This document shows, piece after piece, positions 43,767-52,306 of a stretch of DNA of 64,000 bases (positions within the stretch are counted from its first letter, which is position 1; each line of letters begins with the position of its first letter). Below the pieces are notes generated by a model. That model did no database searches. It was not told where the DNA came from and saw only the letters and a program-made list of their open reading frames with translations. The DNA is taken from positions 1 through 64,000 of the IMG/VR virus record IMGVR_UViG_3300030329_005488; one strand, 5' to 3'. The position numbers and the translations under genes were made by a program. The stretch comes from a virus.

Positions 43767-43974
43767 ATTTGAAAAGCGTGTTGTTGACCGCATTGAAAAG
43801 CGCGCAGAGAAAGGACTGGACACATACGGGGTGAGTATGGAAAGAGGTGACCTCTCTTTACAAGAGTGGTTACAACATCTACAAGACGAACTCCTTGATG
43901 CGGCAGTCTATGTCGAGAAACTCAAAGAGGAGGTAGAAGAACTTGAGCGATACAGGGCCGAGAATATACAGTGA
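43759..43974 (+). CDS. MazG-like/phage helical protein
   Basis: This 71-residue product carries KGLDTYGVSMERGDLSLQEW and HLQDELLDAAVYVEKL, matching small phage proteins often placed in the MazG-like all-alpha NTP pyrophosphohydrolase group (EExxD-type ligands in QDELLDA). If active, it would clean the nucleotide pool. Whether this short version is catalytic is uncertain. Confidence 0.6.
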   Translation: MSKFEKRVVDRIEKRAEKGLDTYGVSMERGDLSLQEWLQHLQDELLDAAVYVEKLKEEVEELERYRAENIQ

Positions 43975-44866
43975 TGGCTCATCATATGGTTGGACTCCTG
44001 AAATGGATGATACTATCATCCGTATCAGTAAGTCTACATTGGTGAGTACTAAATGGTGTGCTCAGCAAATGTGGCTCAATAAGAACCACCCAGAGGTGGA
44101 GACTGAACTCAACTCATGGCTCGTCATTGGAAACGATGTGCACTATGCTCTGGAATACTTTTACGACAACGCGAAACCAGATGAACTACCAGAACTACAA
44201 GCAAGAGCGAAGAACGGAGATATGCGTTTAGTCAAAGGGGCCCTGAAGAATTGGTTACCTTCCACAGAGCAGATTATGGACAATAGAGATGAGCGTAGCC
44301 GGGCAGAGCCATTGTATGAAAGAGACTACAACCATAATATACAATGGCTCTTAGCGCATGAAGCCTCCCGACTTACCCACACCACAGTTGAGAATTTCCT
44401 ACCTGTGGCAAATGAAGTAATCTTGACACCGAGAATAGAGGTAGAAGGAGTACCTGTACAATTAGTCGGTATCATTGACCGCGTCTTCCTCGATGATGAT
44501 GGGGGGCTGGCTTTGATGGAACTGAAGACAGGGAAATGGGATGAGAGATACAAATTATCCGAGATGAGAATGGAGATGTCATTCTATAAGATGCTCATTG
44601 AGAATAGTGACCTTCAGGAATTACAGGAAAAGAATCTGGACCGTGCAGTGACTCACTGGGGTTGGAGGTATAGTGCCGCTGACCATGTATCATATGAGAA
44701 ATGCAAGCGTGTGAGTGAGCGGGCTATGATGAAACGTCTGGGAGACCTTGTGAAGATGTATTTGGAAGAGTCTTTCAAGATGGCTGACCCTAACCGTGAA
44801 GGCTTCAAATGCGCACGCTGTGAATATATGCAATGGTGTCCTCAATACAGGAGTGGTGACGAATGA
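43943..44866 (+). CDS. Cas4/RecB-like PD-(D/E)XK nuclease with Fe-S cysteines
   Basis: TTG 43943 has GGAGGT 8 nt upstream; ATG 44003 is the fallback start. With TTG, 307 residues. Conserved His in NDVHYALEYF (about 67), Asp in GIIDRVF (about 179) and E-x-K in MELKTGKW (about 193-195) form the nuclease site. One Cys near the N-terminus (39) and CARCEYMQWC near the C-terminus match the four-Cys 4Fe-4S pattern of Cas4/AddB-type exonucleases. Likely 5'-3' end-processing in replication-recombination. No CRISPR array is present. Confidence 0.82.
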   Translation: MSDTGPRIYSDGSSYGWTPEMDDTIIRISKSTLVSTKWCAQQMWLNKNHPEVETELNSWLVIGNDVHYALEYFYDNAKPDELPELQARAKNGDMRLVKGALKNWLPSTEQIMDNRDERSRAEPLYERDYNHNIQWLLAHEASRLTHTTVENFLPVANEVILTPRIEVEGVPVQLVGIIDRVFLDDDGGLALMELKTGKWDERYKLSEMRMEMSFYKMLIENSDLQELQEKNLDRAVTHWGWRYSAADHVSYEKCKRVSERAMMKRLGDLVKMYLEESFKMADPNREGFKCARCEYMQWCPQYRSGDE

Positions 44867-45201
44867 AAAGAAACGCGATAACATATCTACTACAAGAGGC
44901 TCTACAGGAAAGAATCAATGGCGCTAAAATCTATGTTGAATGGGGAGGTAAATCCCCAGAGCGTGGCTTTGTGATAGAGAAGTCAGGTAGGAGGGGTATT
45001 GATATCCGCCTCGATAATTCATGGTTCGTTAATGAGATAGATATCATTGAGTTGTGGAGAAACCTGAAGAAGTGGGTAGATTGGTGGAATGCTGAAGAAG
45101 CGGAGTCTCCCAGTAGACAAGCGAGGCTTGATGAATTCTTTGATGTGAACACAGGTAATGATATCACAGGGAAGCAGACTACATTGGATGAGTGGTTCTG
45201 A
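44863..45201 (+). CDS. Small protein ending in two PIP boxes
   Basis: In this 112-residue product, residues 1-80 are a small alpha/beta domain of unknown family. The tail holds QARLDEFF and, at the very C-terminus, QTTLDEWF, both full matches to the PCNA-interacting consensus QxxhxxFF/WF. It overlaps the Cas4-like gene (ATGA) and the primase gene (TGATG), so it is probably a clamp-bound adaptor in the replisome. Confidence 0.75.
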   Translation: MKRNAITYLLQEALQERINGAKIYVEWGGKSPERGFVIEKSGRRGIDIRLDNSWFVNEIDIIELWRNLKKWVDWWNAEEAESPSRQARLDEFFDVNTGNDITGKQTTLDEWF

Positions 45202-46280
45202 TGGGAGAAAGGCTTCTCGATTTTGATTTCCCAAGAGAAGTAGGATTATTCAGGAAGGTGGTTCATAATAGTAGGGACTTGGAAAAATACTGGTCTAACC
45301 TGAAGAACTCTCAATGTGCTTACACTTCAGTTTATGGTTTCCGGGCAGTGAAGCCAAGTGGTAAAAGAGGAGAATATAACACTGCCATCGTGCGCCATTT
45401 CATTCTGGATTTCGACCGGAAGGAAAGAGTGCGCGGTAATGTTATGGACGCTCCGGGAGATAAAGTTCTGGAGCAAGTCAGAAGACTCCACAAGATGCTG
45501 ATGTCCAAAGATATCCATCACGGAATATGGTTCAGTGGGAATGGTTTTCATGTTTGGATTCGACTCTCTAAAATACATAGACCGGCGACGGGGAGTGAAG
45601 TTTCGCTCATAAAAACAGCCGGTAAGAAAGTCATCAATGAATGGAAAGCCGACCTTGATTTGACTTGCATGGACCCAACTGTGCCTTTCGATATGGCCCG
45701 CCTTATACGAATCCCTAACTCTTACAATGCTAAACGTCACGTTCTCAGATGGAGTATTCCCCTCCGTAGTCATGAACTCTTAGAATGGACATGGGATAAT
45801 GTATGCGAGCAGGCAGAAGATTCCCGAGAAGGGCTCTTCCAATATGGGAATAACGGTGTAGACCTCCCTATTGAGCAGGTCAAAAAGGCGCGATTCAACA
45901 AAGTACCCGGTGAAACTATTCATTTCGATACTGTGAATATGGAAGGTGTGAAGATTCTACCATGCTTGGTAGAGGCAGCCTGCCAAGTAGGTAGCAACCC
46001 TCCTCATAATGCGAGAAAGTCTCTCGCTATATATCTCGGTAGTCGACTTCGTAATTTCTTACCGGTGGAACGAACAACACAAGAGATGAGAGATGAACAT
46101 ATAGCGCGGATTGTTTCCTTTGTTAAGACTCTGAGATGGGCAGATTTTGATGAGGGGTTGACGAACTATCATGTCTCTTCAATTGTGAATAGAGGCTATC
46201 ATCAACATTGTTCTTCCCTTGAAGGGGACGGCCTTTGTTTAGGTAGGTGCCAGTTATGGGATGGGACTGGTGATTTGTGA
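45201..46280 (+). CDS. Archaeo-eukaryotic primase, fused PriS and PriL Fe-S domains
   Basis: In this 359-residue product, the AEP core has DFD (70-72, metal ligands), SGNGFHVW (112-119) and RLIRIPNS (167-174). After about residue 250 comes a helical domain with Cys 255, 337, 346 and 350 (Cys 261 is nearby), laid out like the 4Fe-4S C-terminal domain of PriL. A single chain carrying both parts would prime DNA without a separate large subunit. ATG 45201 shares a base with the upstream stop. Confidence 0.82.
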   Translation: MGERLLDFDFPREVGLFRKVVHNSRDLEKYWSNLKNSQCAYTSVYGFRAVKPSGKRGEYNTAIVRHFILDFDRKERVRGNVMDAPGDKVLEQVRRLHKMLMSKDIHHGIWFSGNGFHVWIRLSKIHRPATGSEVSLIKTAGKKVINEWKADLDLTCMDPTVPFDMARLIRIPNSYNAKRHVLRWSIPLRSHELLEWTWDNVCEQAEDSREGLFQYGNNGVDLPIEQVKKARFNKVPGETIHFDTVNMEGVKILPCLVEAACQVGSNPPHNARKSLAIYLGSRLRNFLPVERTTQEMRDEHIARIVSFVKTLRWADFDEGLTNYHVSSIVNRGYHQHCSSLEGDGLCLGRCQLWDGTGDL

Positions 46281-46501
46281 TGGGGAGATACGGAGTGAGT
46301 AGGAAGAGAGATATGATTTCTCAAGTGGTTTCTGAAATGGAGGTGGGTGAAGAATTCACATCCAGACAAATTGTTGAGATTCTAACAGAGAGAGAAACCA
46401 AACATTACATTCCCAGCACACATTTTGTTGGGCATATATTGAGTCGAATGGATAATGTCAAGAAGAGAGGAAGACACAATACTATCTGGGTGAGGATATG
46501 A
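46277..46501 (+). CDS. Small winged-helix protein
   Basis: This 74-residue product uses GTG 46277 in GTGA (ATG 46280 also possible). Basic start, then FTSRQIVEILTERE as recognition helices and a basic wing (KKRGRHNTIWVRI). A DNA-binding cofactor or regulator, coupled by ATGA to the nuclease gene. Confidence 0.6.
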   Translation: MMGRYGVSRKRDMISQVVSEMEVGEEFTSRQIVEILTERETKHYIPSTHFVGHILSRMDNVKKRGRHNTIWVRI

Positions 46502-47187
46502 AGAACCCTCTCATTATAGATAGTAATGAAAGAGGCTCATTACCAGAAGCCATTGAGAGAAGGGCTCAAAATCGCAAACCAATCATTCCATTCAAGAAAG
46601 AGCGTTTGATTGTAGGCGATTACAAATGTGGTGAATGGTACATTGAGGCGAAGACAGTTGGTGATTTCCTTGAGTCCCTAAGAAGTGGACATCTCATGAG
46701 ACAATTGGATAATCTCGACGCTAATGCTGACCTGTTTGGTATTATGGTGTGGGGGGAAATAGGCCCTTACATTAAACAATTACAAGCGAGAGGTGGGAAG
46801 ACCACTTTCAGTGCAGCCACTAAACAAGTTGCTGGAGGACTTGCGCGCGTAGTCGCCGACTTTGGCTGTTTAGTGTATAGAGCCCCTAATGTCATGGAGG
46901 CTTCACATTTCCTTGTGGGGCTACATGAAAAGACCTACAAGTCTGCGAGTCGTCATGGTGCGCAGGCTGTTAAGAGAGTCTCAAGCAATGATGTGAGATT
47001 CGATATTCTCCGAACCATACCGGGCATTGGTCCTGATATGGTTGATGCTATACTCAACGCATGTGGTTCCGTTGAGGAAGTAGCGTGCGGGACATGTCTT
47101 CGTGATGTGCCCCGCATGGGGAAGGTTCTTCGGAACCGAGTAATCGAAGCCTTGACCAGCGAAGAACCGGTCAGGGTGGAGCGCTGA
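46498..47187 (+). CDS. XPF/ERCC4-type structure-specific nuclease with HhH
   Basis: In this 229-residue product, DSNERG (8-13), GDY (40-42) and E50-A-K52 form the ERCC4 nuclease site, followed by SLRSGHLMRQL. A helix-hairpin-helix pair (about 168-225: IPGIGPDMVDAILNACGS and VPRMGKVLRNRV) follows. The layout is that of archaeal XPF without the helicase. It cleaves branched DNA such as flaps and stalled forks. Confidence 0.88.
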   Translation: MKNPLIIDSNERGSLPEAIERRAQNRKPIIPFKKERLIVGDYKCGEWYIEAKTVGDFLESLRSGHLMRQLDNLDANADLFGIMVWGEIGPYIKQLQARGGKTTFSAATKQVAGGLARVVADFGCLVYRAPNVMEASHFLVGLHEKTYKSASRHGAQAVKRVSSNDVRFDILRTIPGIGPDMVDAILNACGSVEEVACGTCLRDVPRMGKVLRNRVIEALTSEEPVRVER

Positions 47188-47276
47188 ACCACACCCTCCG
47201 CCATCTGGGGTCACCGAGAAGTTCATAGACTTCTTTTATGTGAGAAAGATGGCAAGAAAGTAAGAAAGGTGATAAG
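47188..47276 (+). promoter_or_regulatory. Short spacer with hairpin and T run
   Basis: AGAAGT (47217-47222) and ACTTCT (47229-47234) form a 6-bp stem followed by TTTA. This may be a weak terminator before the helicase gene. An AGGTGAT site precedes ATG 47277. Confidence 0.4.
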
Positions 47277-48740
47277 ATGAGAAAATGGAAAGAGTACACG
47301 GCAATGGAACGATACCCGATATTGAAGGAATATGTTGAGCGATTTAGACAAACGTCATTCTTTAACGAGATGGCAGGTCTTCTTTCGTTCTTCTATCTAC
47401 AAGGACAGATGTTGGTTGATTATGTGAGAATCCCTGTTTGGGCTTCATATCTCGACCCTCGGGTACATGTGTTCTGGATACAGCCAACACGAACTGGAAA
47501 ATCGATAGCGTGGGAATTCACTGGTGAAGTAGCACGACATGCTGGAATAGATGCTGACATCTTTACTTCTGGCACAGATGCTGGACTGATTGGTTCCTTC
47601 AAACAATACAAGGACGAAGATGGGAATTACGTGAGTGAAGAACAACCGGGCTTGCTGAATGGAAAGAAACTTCTGAACTTCGATGAAGGGAGCATTCTAC
47701 TACAGCCGAACCCGAAGCAATTCTTCCAAGAAGTGATTCTATACCTGCAGCAAGCAATGAACCCTGTAGGGAGTCACAGTAACACATTGACTAAGCACAT
47801 GAAAGACGGTAAGATTGAGACTGAGTCGCGCGTCTCATTTTGGATAACTACCTTCCCACCATCTGGTGTGAAAGAATATGTGCTCACTAAAGGGCTGTTC
47901 CAAAGAGTCCTGTTATTCTACAGCCCTTGGACTAACGATATGAGGATGGAGACTTCCAAGCGTCGTATGAGAGGACTATGGCAAGACACTATGCAAGGCG
48001 TATCTACAACAGAAGAACTTGCTGAACATTTCATCAGTGTTGAATCAATGGTGAGGGAACATCTCTTTGCTTGCTCACCTACTTTGAATGCGACAATGTG
48101 GTCAGAGTTCGATGAGGATATCAAAGAAGAGCGTGAAGAAAGGGAACGTCTTGTGAGAGAATCCGCTCTTTACCTTTTCAATAAATCTCGCGACTTCGAC
48201 CCTACTGTAGAAGCGGCTGTTGAGGAATTCTACCATCTCGTCGCTGGCATGGATAACAAGTTAGGAGACGTGGTTCTCTCCTTCATGCCCAATATCGAGA
48301 ACTATCTCAATATCATGGCTACTCATCTTCTCATCGTTGAGAAATTGAATGAGCGCGAAGATGATGACTATAATCCTGCAGAGCCATGGGTCATCACTGG
48401 TGAGCATATCGAGATGTCAATGGAAATATTGTATGATATCTACGAGAGACTCATCATCTGGCTTGAGAGCGACCTTGAATTGGGTGCGGCTAAGGCAGAG
48501 AAGATAGCGCAGGCTGATGCTTGGAGGAAGGCCGTTGACGCTTGTAAGAGTGTGGACCTTGGTGAGAACAAAGGTGATGGATGGGTCATGAAGAAAGAAC
48601 TTCTGAAGGTCTATGCAAGACAGCAAGATAGAAGTGAGCCAGTAGTGTACAATCACTACAGAAAGGCAAAGAACCTCTTCAAAGAGACGAAGGTAGCCGG
48701 ACGCCCCCACGTGAGGTGGGTTCAGGAGGGTACGAATTGA
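47277..48740 (+). CDS. AAA+ / helicase-like P-loop ATPase, likely replicative helicase
   Basis: In this 487-residue product, the Walker A variant QPTRTGKS (69-76, first Gly replaced) and Walker B-like LLNFDEGS (about 141-148) are followed by a sensor-like SFWITTFPP. The C-terminal about 90 residues are helical with a winged-helix pattern. The overall plan resembles viral DUF3987/D5- or MCM-like helicases. No other replicative helicase candidate is present, so this is the probable one. Confidence 0.7.
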   Translation: MRKWKEYTAMERYPILKEYVERFRQTSFFNEMAGLLSFFYLQGQMLVDYVRIPVWASYLDPRVHVFWIQPTRTGKSIAWEFTGEVARHAGIDADIFTSGTDAGLIGSFKQYKDEDGNYVSEEQPGLLNGKKLLNFDEGSILLQPNPKQFFQEVILYLQQAMNPVGSHSNTLTKHMKDGKIETESRVSFWITTFPPSGVKEYVLTKGLFQRVLLFYSPWTNDMRMETSKRRMRGLWQDTMQGVSTTEELAEHFISVESMVREHLFACSPTLNATMWSEFDEDIKEEREERERLVRESALYLFNKSRDFDPTVEAAVEEFYHLVAGMDNKLGDVVLSFMPNIENYLNIMATHLLIVEKLNEREDDDYNPAEPWVITGEHIEMSMEILYDIYERLIIWLESDLELGAAKAEKIAQADAWRKAVDACKSVDLGENKGDGWVMKKELLKVYARQQDRSEPVVYNHYRKAKNLFKETKVAGRPHVRWVQEGTN

Positions 48741-49339
48741 GCGACATCATGGTATTAGATATTGAGACATCGAATTTCTCTTATGAGATAGGTGGATGGG
48801 ATAAGACCCATCTTTTCGACCCAGTCATCGTGGCTACTTGGGATGGTGAGGAAGGGCATCTTTTCTCTAAACAGGAGATAGATATCGCTGATAGTACATG
48901 GCACCCATTACATCCTAAAGTTCTCGGAGAACATCTTGAGAATCACATAAAGAAAGGCGGGAAAATCATAGGTCACAACATCTGTGGTTTCGACCTCCCT
49001 ATTTTGCGCGATGCATTAGACTGCCATTATGCAGGTGTCCTTTTGGGTAAATCGAAGGAACTCCTGATTGACACAGCGAGAGTACTTCGTCAATTGACAG
49101 GATACGGTGTGCCCTTGGATGATGTATGTAAAGCGACTCTGGGTGAAGGTAAGGAGTCCATGGGCTCCGCCGATGCGCCTGTCGCGTGGAGAGAAGGAAG
49201 GCATGCTGAGGTAGCCAAATATTGTCTTGAAGATTGTAAGATGAATCTTGAACTATTCAACCATGGTAGAGAACATGGTATGATAAAGTCACGTAACGTA
49301 TCCACTGGCATCATCGATGATATCGAGGTACTTTGGTAA
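48737..49339 (+). CDS. DEDD 3'-5' exonuclease (DnaQ/RNase H-like fold)
   Basis: TTG 48737 overlaps the previous stop and has AGGAGGG upstream; ATG 48749 is the alternative. In this 200-residue product, DIET (Exo I), GHNICGFDLPIL (Exo II) and YCLEDCKMNLELF (Exo III, YxxxD so DEDDy) are present. Separate from the polymerase's own exonuclease; could trim primers or recombination intermediates. Confidence 0.82.
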   Translation: MSDIMVLDIETSNFSYEIGGWDKTHLFDPVIVATWDGEEGHLFSKQEIDIADSTWHPLHPKVLGEHLENHIKKGGKIIGHNICGFDLPILRDALDCHYAGVLLGKSKELLIDTARVLRQLTGYGVPLDDVCKATLGEGKESMGSADAPVAWREGRHAEVAKYCLEDCKMNLELFNHGREHGMIKSRNVSTGIIDDIEVLW

Positions 49340-49353
49340 ATGGAGGAAAAAAA

Positions 49354-50856
49354 ATGACAGAAGAAAGAAAAACTGGAAGAGAAGCCCAATTGAGTAACAT
49401 ACGAGCAGCGGTGAATGTCGCTGAAACAGTGAGGTCTACATTAGGACCTGCGGGAATGGATAAATGTCTCGTGAATGAAACAGGGGACACCATTATCACA
49501 AATGATGGTGTCACTATTCTGCGAGAATTAGATGCTGTACATCCCGGCGCGAAAATGATGGTTGAAGCAAGTAAGACGCAAGAAGCGGAATGTAAAGACG
49601 GCACGACAAGTGTAGTGGTTCTTGCAGGGCAGTTGTTGGCTCTTAGTGAAGGGTTACTGATGAGGGGGATTCATCCCAGAACGATTGTGCGTGCTTTCAA
49701 TGAGGCGTGTACAATCGCCTTAGATAATTTACCTGAAGGGGACTCTGAGATAGACCCTCATGATGTGGCGAGAACAGCACTGAGAGGTAAGGCTGCCGAA
49801 AGCCATTTGGAAAAGGCGTCATCTTTGTGCCAAGAAGTTGTTTATTCTGTGAGGGGGGACCTTGACAACATCCGTGTCCTTTCACAGTCTGGTGGTTCGA
49901 TAGATGATTCTTACATCCATAGTGGTCTGGTATTAAGTAAAGGATTCTCGACTGATGTGAAACATGATACTGAGGGCCGTATTCTGATGCTTGATGGTGG
50001 CTTAGATGGATTCAATATGCAAGATGTGCAGATGCAATTCACTGACCCTACTCAAATACAAGCCATACAACAACAAGAATTGACCATGCTAAGTGCGGCA
50101 GCACAACGTATCGTGGACCTTGGAGTCGGCATTCTGTTTGTCAGAGACGGTGTCCATGAAGCCATTGTTAAATATCTATCATCTCAGAAAATTGCTGTAG
50201 TATCAAGACTGCAAGATTCAGATATGACTGCACTCTCTCACATTACCGGCCATCCAGTATATCACCGGCTTATTGATGTCACAGATGCATACCAGAACAC
50301 CGAACATAAGTCAGTGGTGGATAGCCAACGTATTGGTGACCTCGATTATGTCACTGTGAGTGTACCATCATCAACTGTAGTCACACTGGTTGTGAGAGGA
50401 GCAACACGACAGACTCTTGATGAATATGAGCGCGCTTTTGATGACGCCATTGGTGTCACTGCCTTATATCACAATAATATGGCAGCGTTGCCGGGCGGGG
50501 GAGCCTCTCTATCGAAATCTGCCATAGGTGTGAGGAATTACGCCACTGGTGAAAGCGGTCTTAGTGCCCGGGAGCGAATGTGCTTGGAGGCCTATGCTGA
50601 TTCACTGGAAATTATCCCTGCCGCCATTGCTGCTAATGCAGGTATGGACCCACTTGATGTAGTGATGGAACTTCGTTCATGCCCAGATAGTTACGGGCTC
50701 TACATCGATGATAATGGAATAGGTTCTGTATGTGATACTGGCGAGCGTGCAATCTGGGAGCCTCGTGAACTCGTAAAGCAGGTCATTACATCAGCCACAG
50801 AGGTTGCTACGGCTGTTCTACGCATTGATGATATCATTGCGAGGAAGGGACAATGA
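49354..50856 (+). CDS. Group II chaperonin (thermosome-like)
   Basis: TGGAGGA 7 nt before ATG 49354 sets the start. This 500-residue product has TLGPAGMDKCLV, ITNDGVTILREL, KDGTTSVVVLAG (about 82-93; the usual GDGTT has Lys for Gly), LPGGGA (about 378) and NAGMDPLDVVMELRS, all in family order. About 45 residues shorter than cellular thermosomes, mostly at the C-terminus, with no GGM tail. Forms ring-shaped ATP-driven folding chambers, probably for virion proteins. Chaperonin genes are a known feature of magroviruses. Confidence 0.93.
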   Translation: MTEERKTGREAQLSNIRAAVNVAETVRSTLGPAGMDKCLVNETGDTIITNDGVTILRELDAVHPGAKMMVEASKTQEAECKDGTTSVVVLAGQLLALSEGLLMRGIHPRTIVRAFNEACTIALDNLPEGDSEIDPHDVARTALRGKAAESHLEKASSLCQEVVYSVRGDLDNIRVLSQSGGSIDDSYIHSGLVLSKGFSTDVKHDTEGRILMLDGGLDGFNMQDVQMQFTDPTQIQAIQQQELTMLSAAAQRIVDLGVGILFVRDGVHEAIVKYLSSQKIAVVSRLQDSDMTALSHITGHPVYHRLIDVTDAYQNTEHKSVVDSQRIGDLDYVTVSVPSSTVVTLVVRGATRQTLDEYERAFDDAIGVTALYHNNMAALPGGGASLSKSAIGVRNYATGESGLSARERMCLEAYADSLEIIPAAIAANAGMDPLDVVMELRSCPDSYGLYIDDNGIGSVCDTGERAIWEPRELVKQVITSATEVATAVLRIDDIIARKGQ

Positions 50857-50972
50857 GTGTATGGGATGTAGTCGTCTTCCTTGTCATACTCGATGTTGGA
50901 TTATGGAGTCTTCAGTTCTTCACTTCGTGGTTCACGAATCTTTCTTCTGGGGAGTATGACGAGGAGGAATGA
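50853..50972 (+). CDS. 39-residue single-span membrane peptide
   Basis: ATGA overlap with the chaperonin gene. Residues 4-20 (WDVVVFLVILDVGLWSL) are hydrophobic, followed by an acidic tail. Last gene of the plus-strand block; its end overlaps the convergent minus gene by 41 nt. Confidence 0.55.
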   Translation: MSVWDVVVFLVILDVGLWSLQFFTSWFTNLSSGEYDEEE

Positions 50973-51639
50973 CCTTCTTGACATCGCGTCGAAGTGCCTT
51001 CACTTCTCTAAGAGTTTCGCGCTCAATCGGCTCCTCTGCCTTTAGAGTGCCACGCTCTTTGAAGTGACGAGCGCGGTTAGAATGAGGGTCCTCTGGGACT
51101 ATGGTGTGCTGCCGTGTGTGACTCATGTCAGCACCACCGTGTCCCATGACCCCTTTCTTTCGGCGCTCTCTGGCTAACTCTGCGCGATATTTATGACGGG
51201 ACGGGCTGGATTCATACTTGGTATCATATTCTTTCTTATGTCTAAACGCTTCAGGCGACTTGCGGTCTTTGAGCAACCGCCAAGAGAGGTCCATTGGTTC
51301 GCCTGTCCAGAGGTTTTGAAATTTAGGGCTAAACTCGGGAACGACTTCTGCATTCTCGTCATCCGCCATTCTCATCTGAATCTTCTTCCACCATTCCTCA
51401 TCAGTATGTTCAGTTACATCAGGGACAGCAACAGGTGGGTTATCGAGTATTTCTTCATTTGTAGGTATAGGTTCACCTTGAAAGCCGTGTGTTGTTCTCG
51501 CCTTCGGGGGGCGAGGCATTCTCTTCCATGGCTTCACCTCCGTAATAGGTTTCCCTTTAGGGAATCGTTGCTTGAGATGCCATTCAGGCACATATTGTTT
51601 TTTGAACAAACGCCAAGCGAGGTCCATTGGGAGCATCAA
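50932..51639 (-). CDS. Basic virion-type protein with two copies of the PMDLxW motif
   Basis: In this 235-residue product, LPMDLAWRLFK (3-13) and GEPMDLSWRLLK (113-124) are two copies of the short motif shared with four other proteins. Between and after them the protein is basic and disordered; residues about 125-205 (KSPEAFRHKKEYDTKYESSP onwards) follow a pattern I have seen in marine viral proteins of unknown role. Last gene of the right minus block. Structural or scaffold association is inferred. Confidence 0.65.
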   Translation of the reverse strand: MMLPMDLAWRLFKKQYVPEWHLKQRFPKGKPITEVKPWKRMPRPPKARTTHGFQGEPIPTNEEILDNPPVAVPDVTEHTDEEWWKKIQMRMADDENAEVVPEFSPKFQNLWTGEPMDLSWRLLKDRKSPEAFRHKKEYDTKYESSPSRHKYRAELARERRKKGVMGHGGADMSHTRQHTIVPEDPHSNRARHFKERGTLKAEEPIERETLREVKALRRDVKKVIPPRHTPQKKDS

Positions 51640-51824
51640 TAGCGCCTCCCAACAGGGTCAATAGCACACTTCCTATCATGCGCATAACCGCCTCTACCGT
51701 CAGGCACTATATCTGCACCAACAGGAAACAATTGGCCACATTTAGTACAGTTACCTGCAAATTTTGCAGGGAACCCTTTGAGGAATAGAAAGGCGAGGTC
51801 CACAGGGCTATGGCGCGCGCTCAC
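51636..51824 (-). CDS. Small zinc-binding protein with motif SPVDLAFLFLK
   Basis: In this 62-residue product, the shared motif variant lies at 6-16. CTKCG ... HDRKC (about 26-53) forms a single zinc site typical of small treble-clef/ribbon proteins. ATGA overlap with the next gene. Confidence 0.6.
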   Translation of the reverse strand: MSARHSPVDLAFLFLKGFPAKFAGNCTKCGQLFPVGADIVPDGRGGYAHDRKCAIDPVGRRY

Positions 51825-51862
51825 ACTATGGCGAGACGCAAATAGAAAATGAAACTTGGGGT

Positions 51863-52027
51863 CTAAGCAAGCACCTGCACAGTGATTTCATGCGGTGCGA
51901 CTACTTTGAGAACCTCGTCAGGGACGTCTTCCACAATTAGGCGCAAGGCTTTCTTATTATTGAATGTTAAGAATACAAGTTTATTGATAATATTGTGGAA
52001 TAATTGCCTCGATAATGCCACACTCAC
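51863..52027 (-). CDS. 54-residue small protein, unknown
   Basis: GTG 52027 overlaps the upstream stop as GTGA. The product (… LRLIVEDVPDEVLKVVAPHE …) has a beta-alpha pattern. The first half is unusually AT-rich. Supported by coupling only. Confidence 0.4.
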   Translation of the reverse strand: MSVALSRQLFHNIINKLVFLTFNNKKALRLIVEDVPDEVLKVVAPHEITVQVLA

Positions 52028-52167
52028 ACTTTATTCCACATAGGGCAAGAAGAATTCACTGACATATTCTTATGCATGCCACACCCTCTACTATCACCCT
52101 CATATCTATTACAATAAGCACACCTATCACCGTAGGCTTTCACAAGGACTTTTCTACGAGAAGACAT
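52024..52167 (-). CDS. 47-residue zinc-binding microprotein
   Basis: ATG 52167. CAYC, CGMH and a later Cys give a CxxC-x(n)-CxxH knuckle, after a basic start (MSSRRKVLVK). GTGA to the next gene. Confidence 0.5.
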   Translation of the reverse strand: MSSRRKVLVKAYGDRCAYCNRYEGDSRGCGMHKNMSVNSSCPMWNKV

Positions 52168-52171
52168 GTAC

Positions 52172-52306
52172 TCACTTCAGTACATTGAAGGCGATATTCA
52201 TAGCCTCGCCTTTCTTCGTGTCCGCAGTTTTCTCAGGCTTCTTCGGGGGCTTACCACCTACTGAGATGACCATTACCACTCCGGTCTTCTTCGATTTGCC
52301 TTTCAT
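52172..52306 (-). CDS. 44-residue microprotein ending in GEAMNIAFNVLK
   Basis: ATG 52306 in ATGA. Lys/Pro-rich body, and the extreme C-terminus (33-44) is the shared short motif. Strong support for a real gene despite its size, because the motif recurs. Confidence 0.6.
   Translation of the reverse strand: MKGKSKKTGVVMVISVGGKPPKKPEKTADTKKGEAMNIAFNVLK

Noticed and set aside
43943-44866. Cas4-like gene as a sign of a CRISPR-Cas system
   Set aside because: No repeat-spacer array and no other cas genes in the window; such nucleases are common in viral replication modules.
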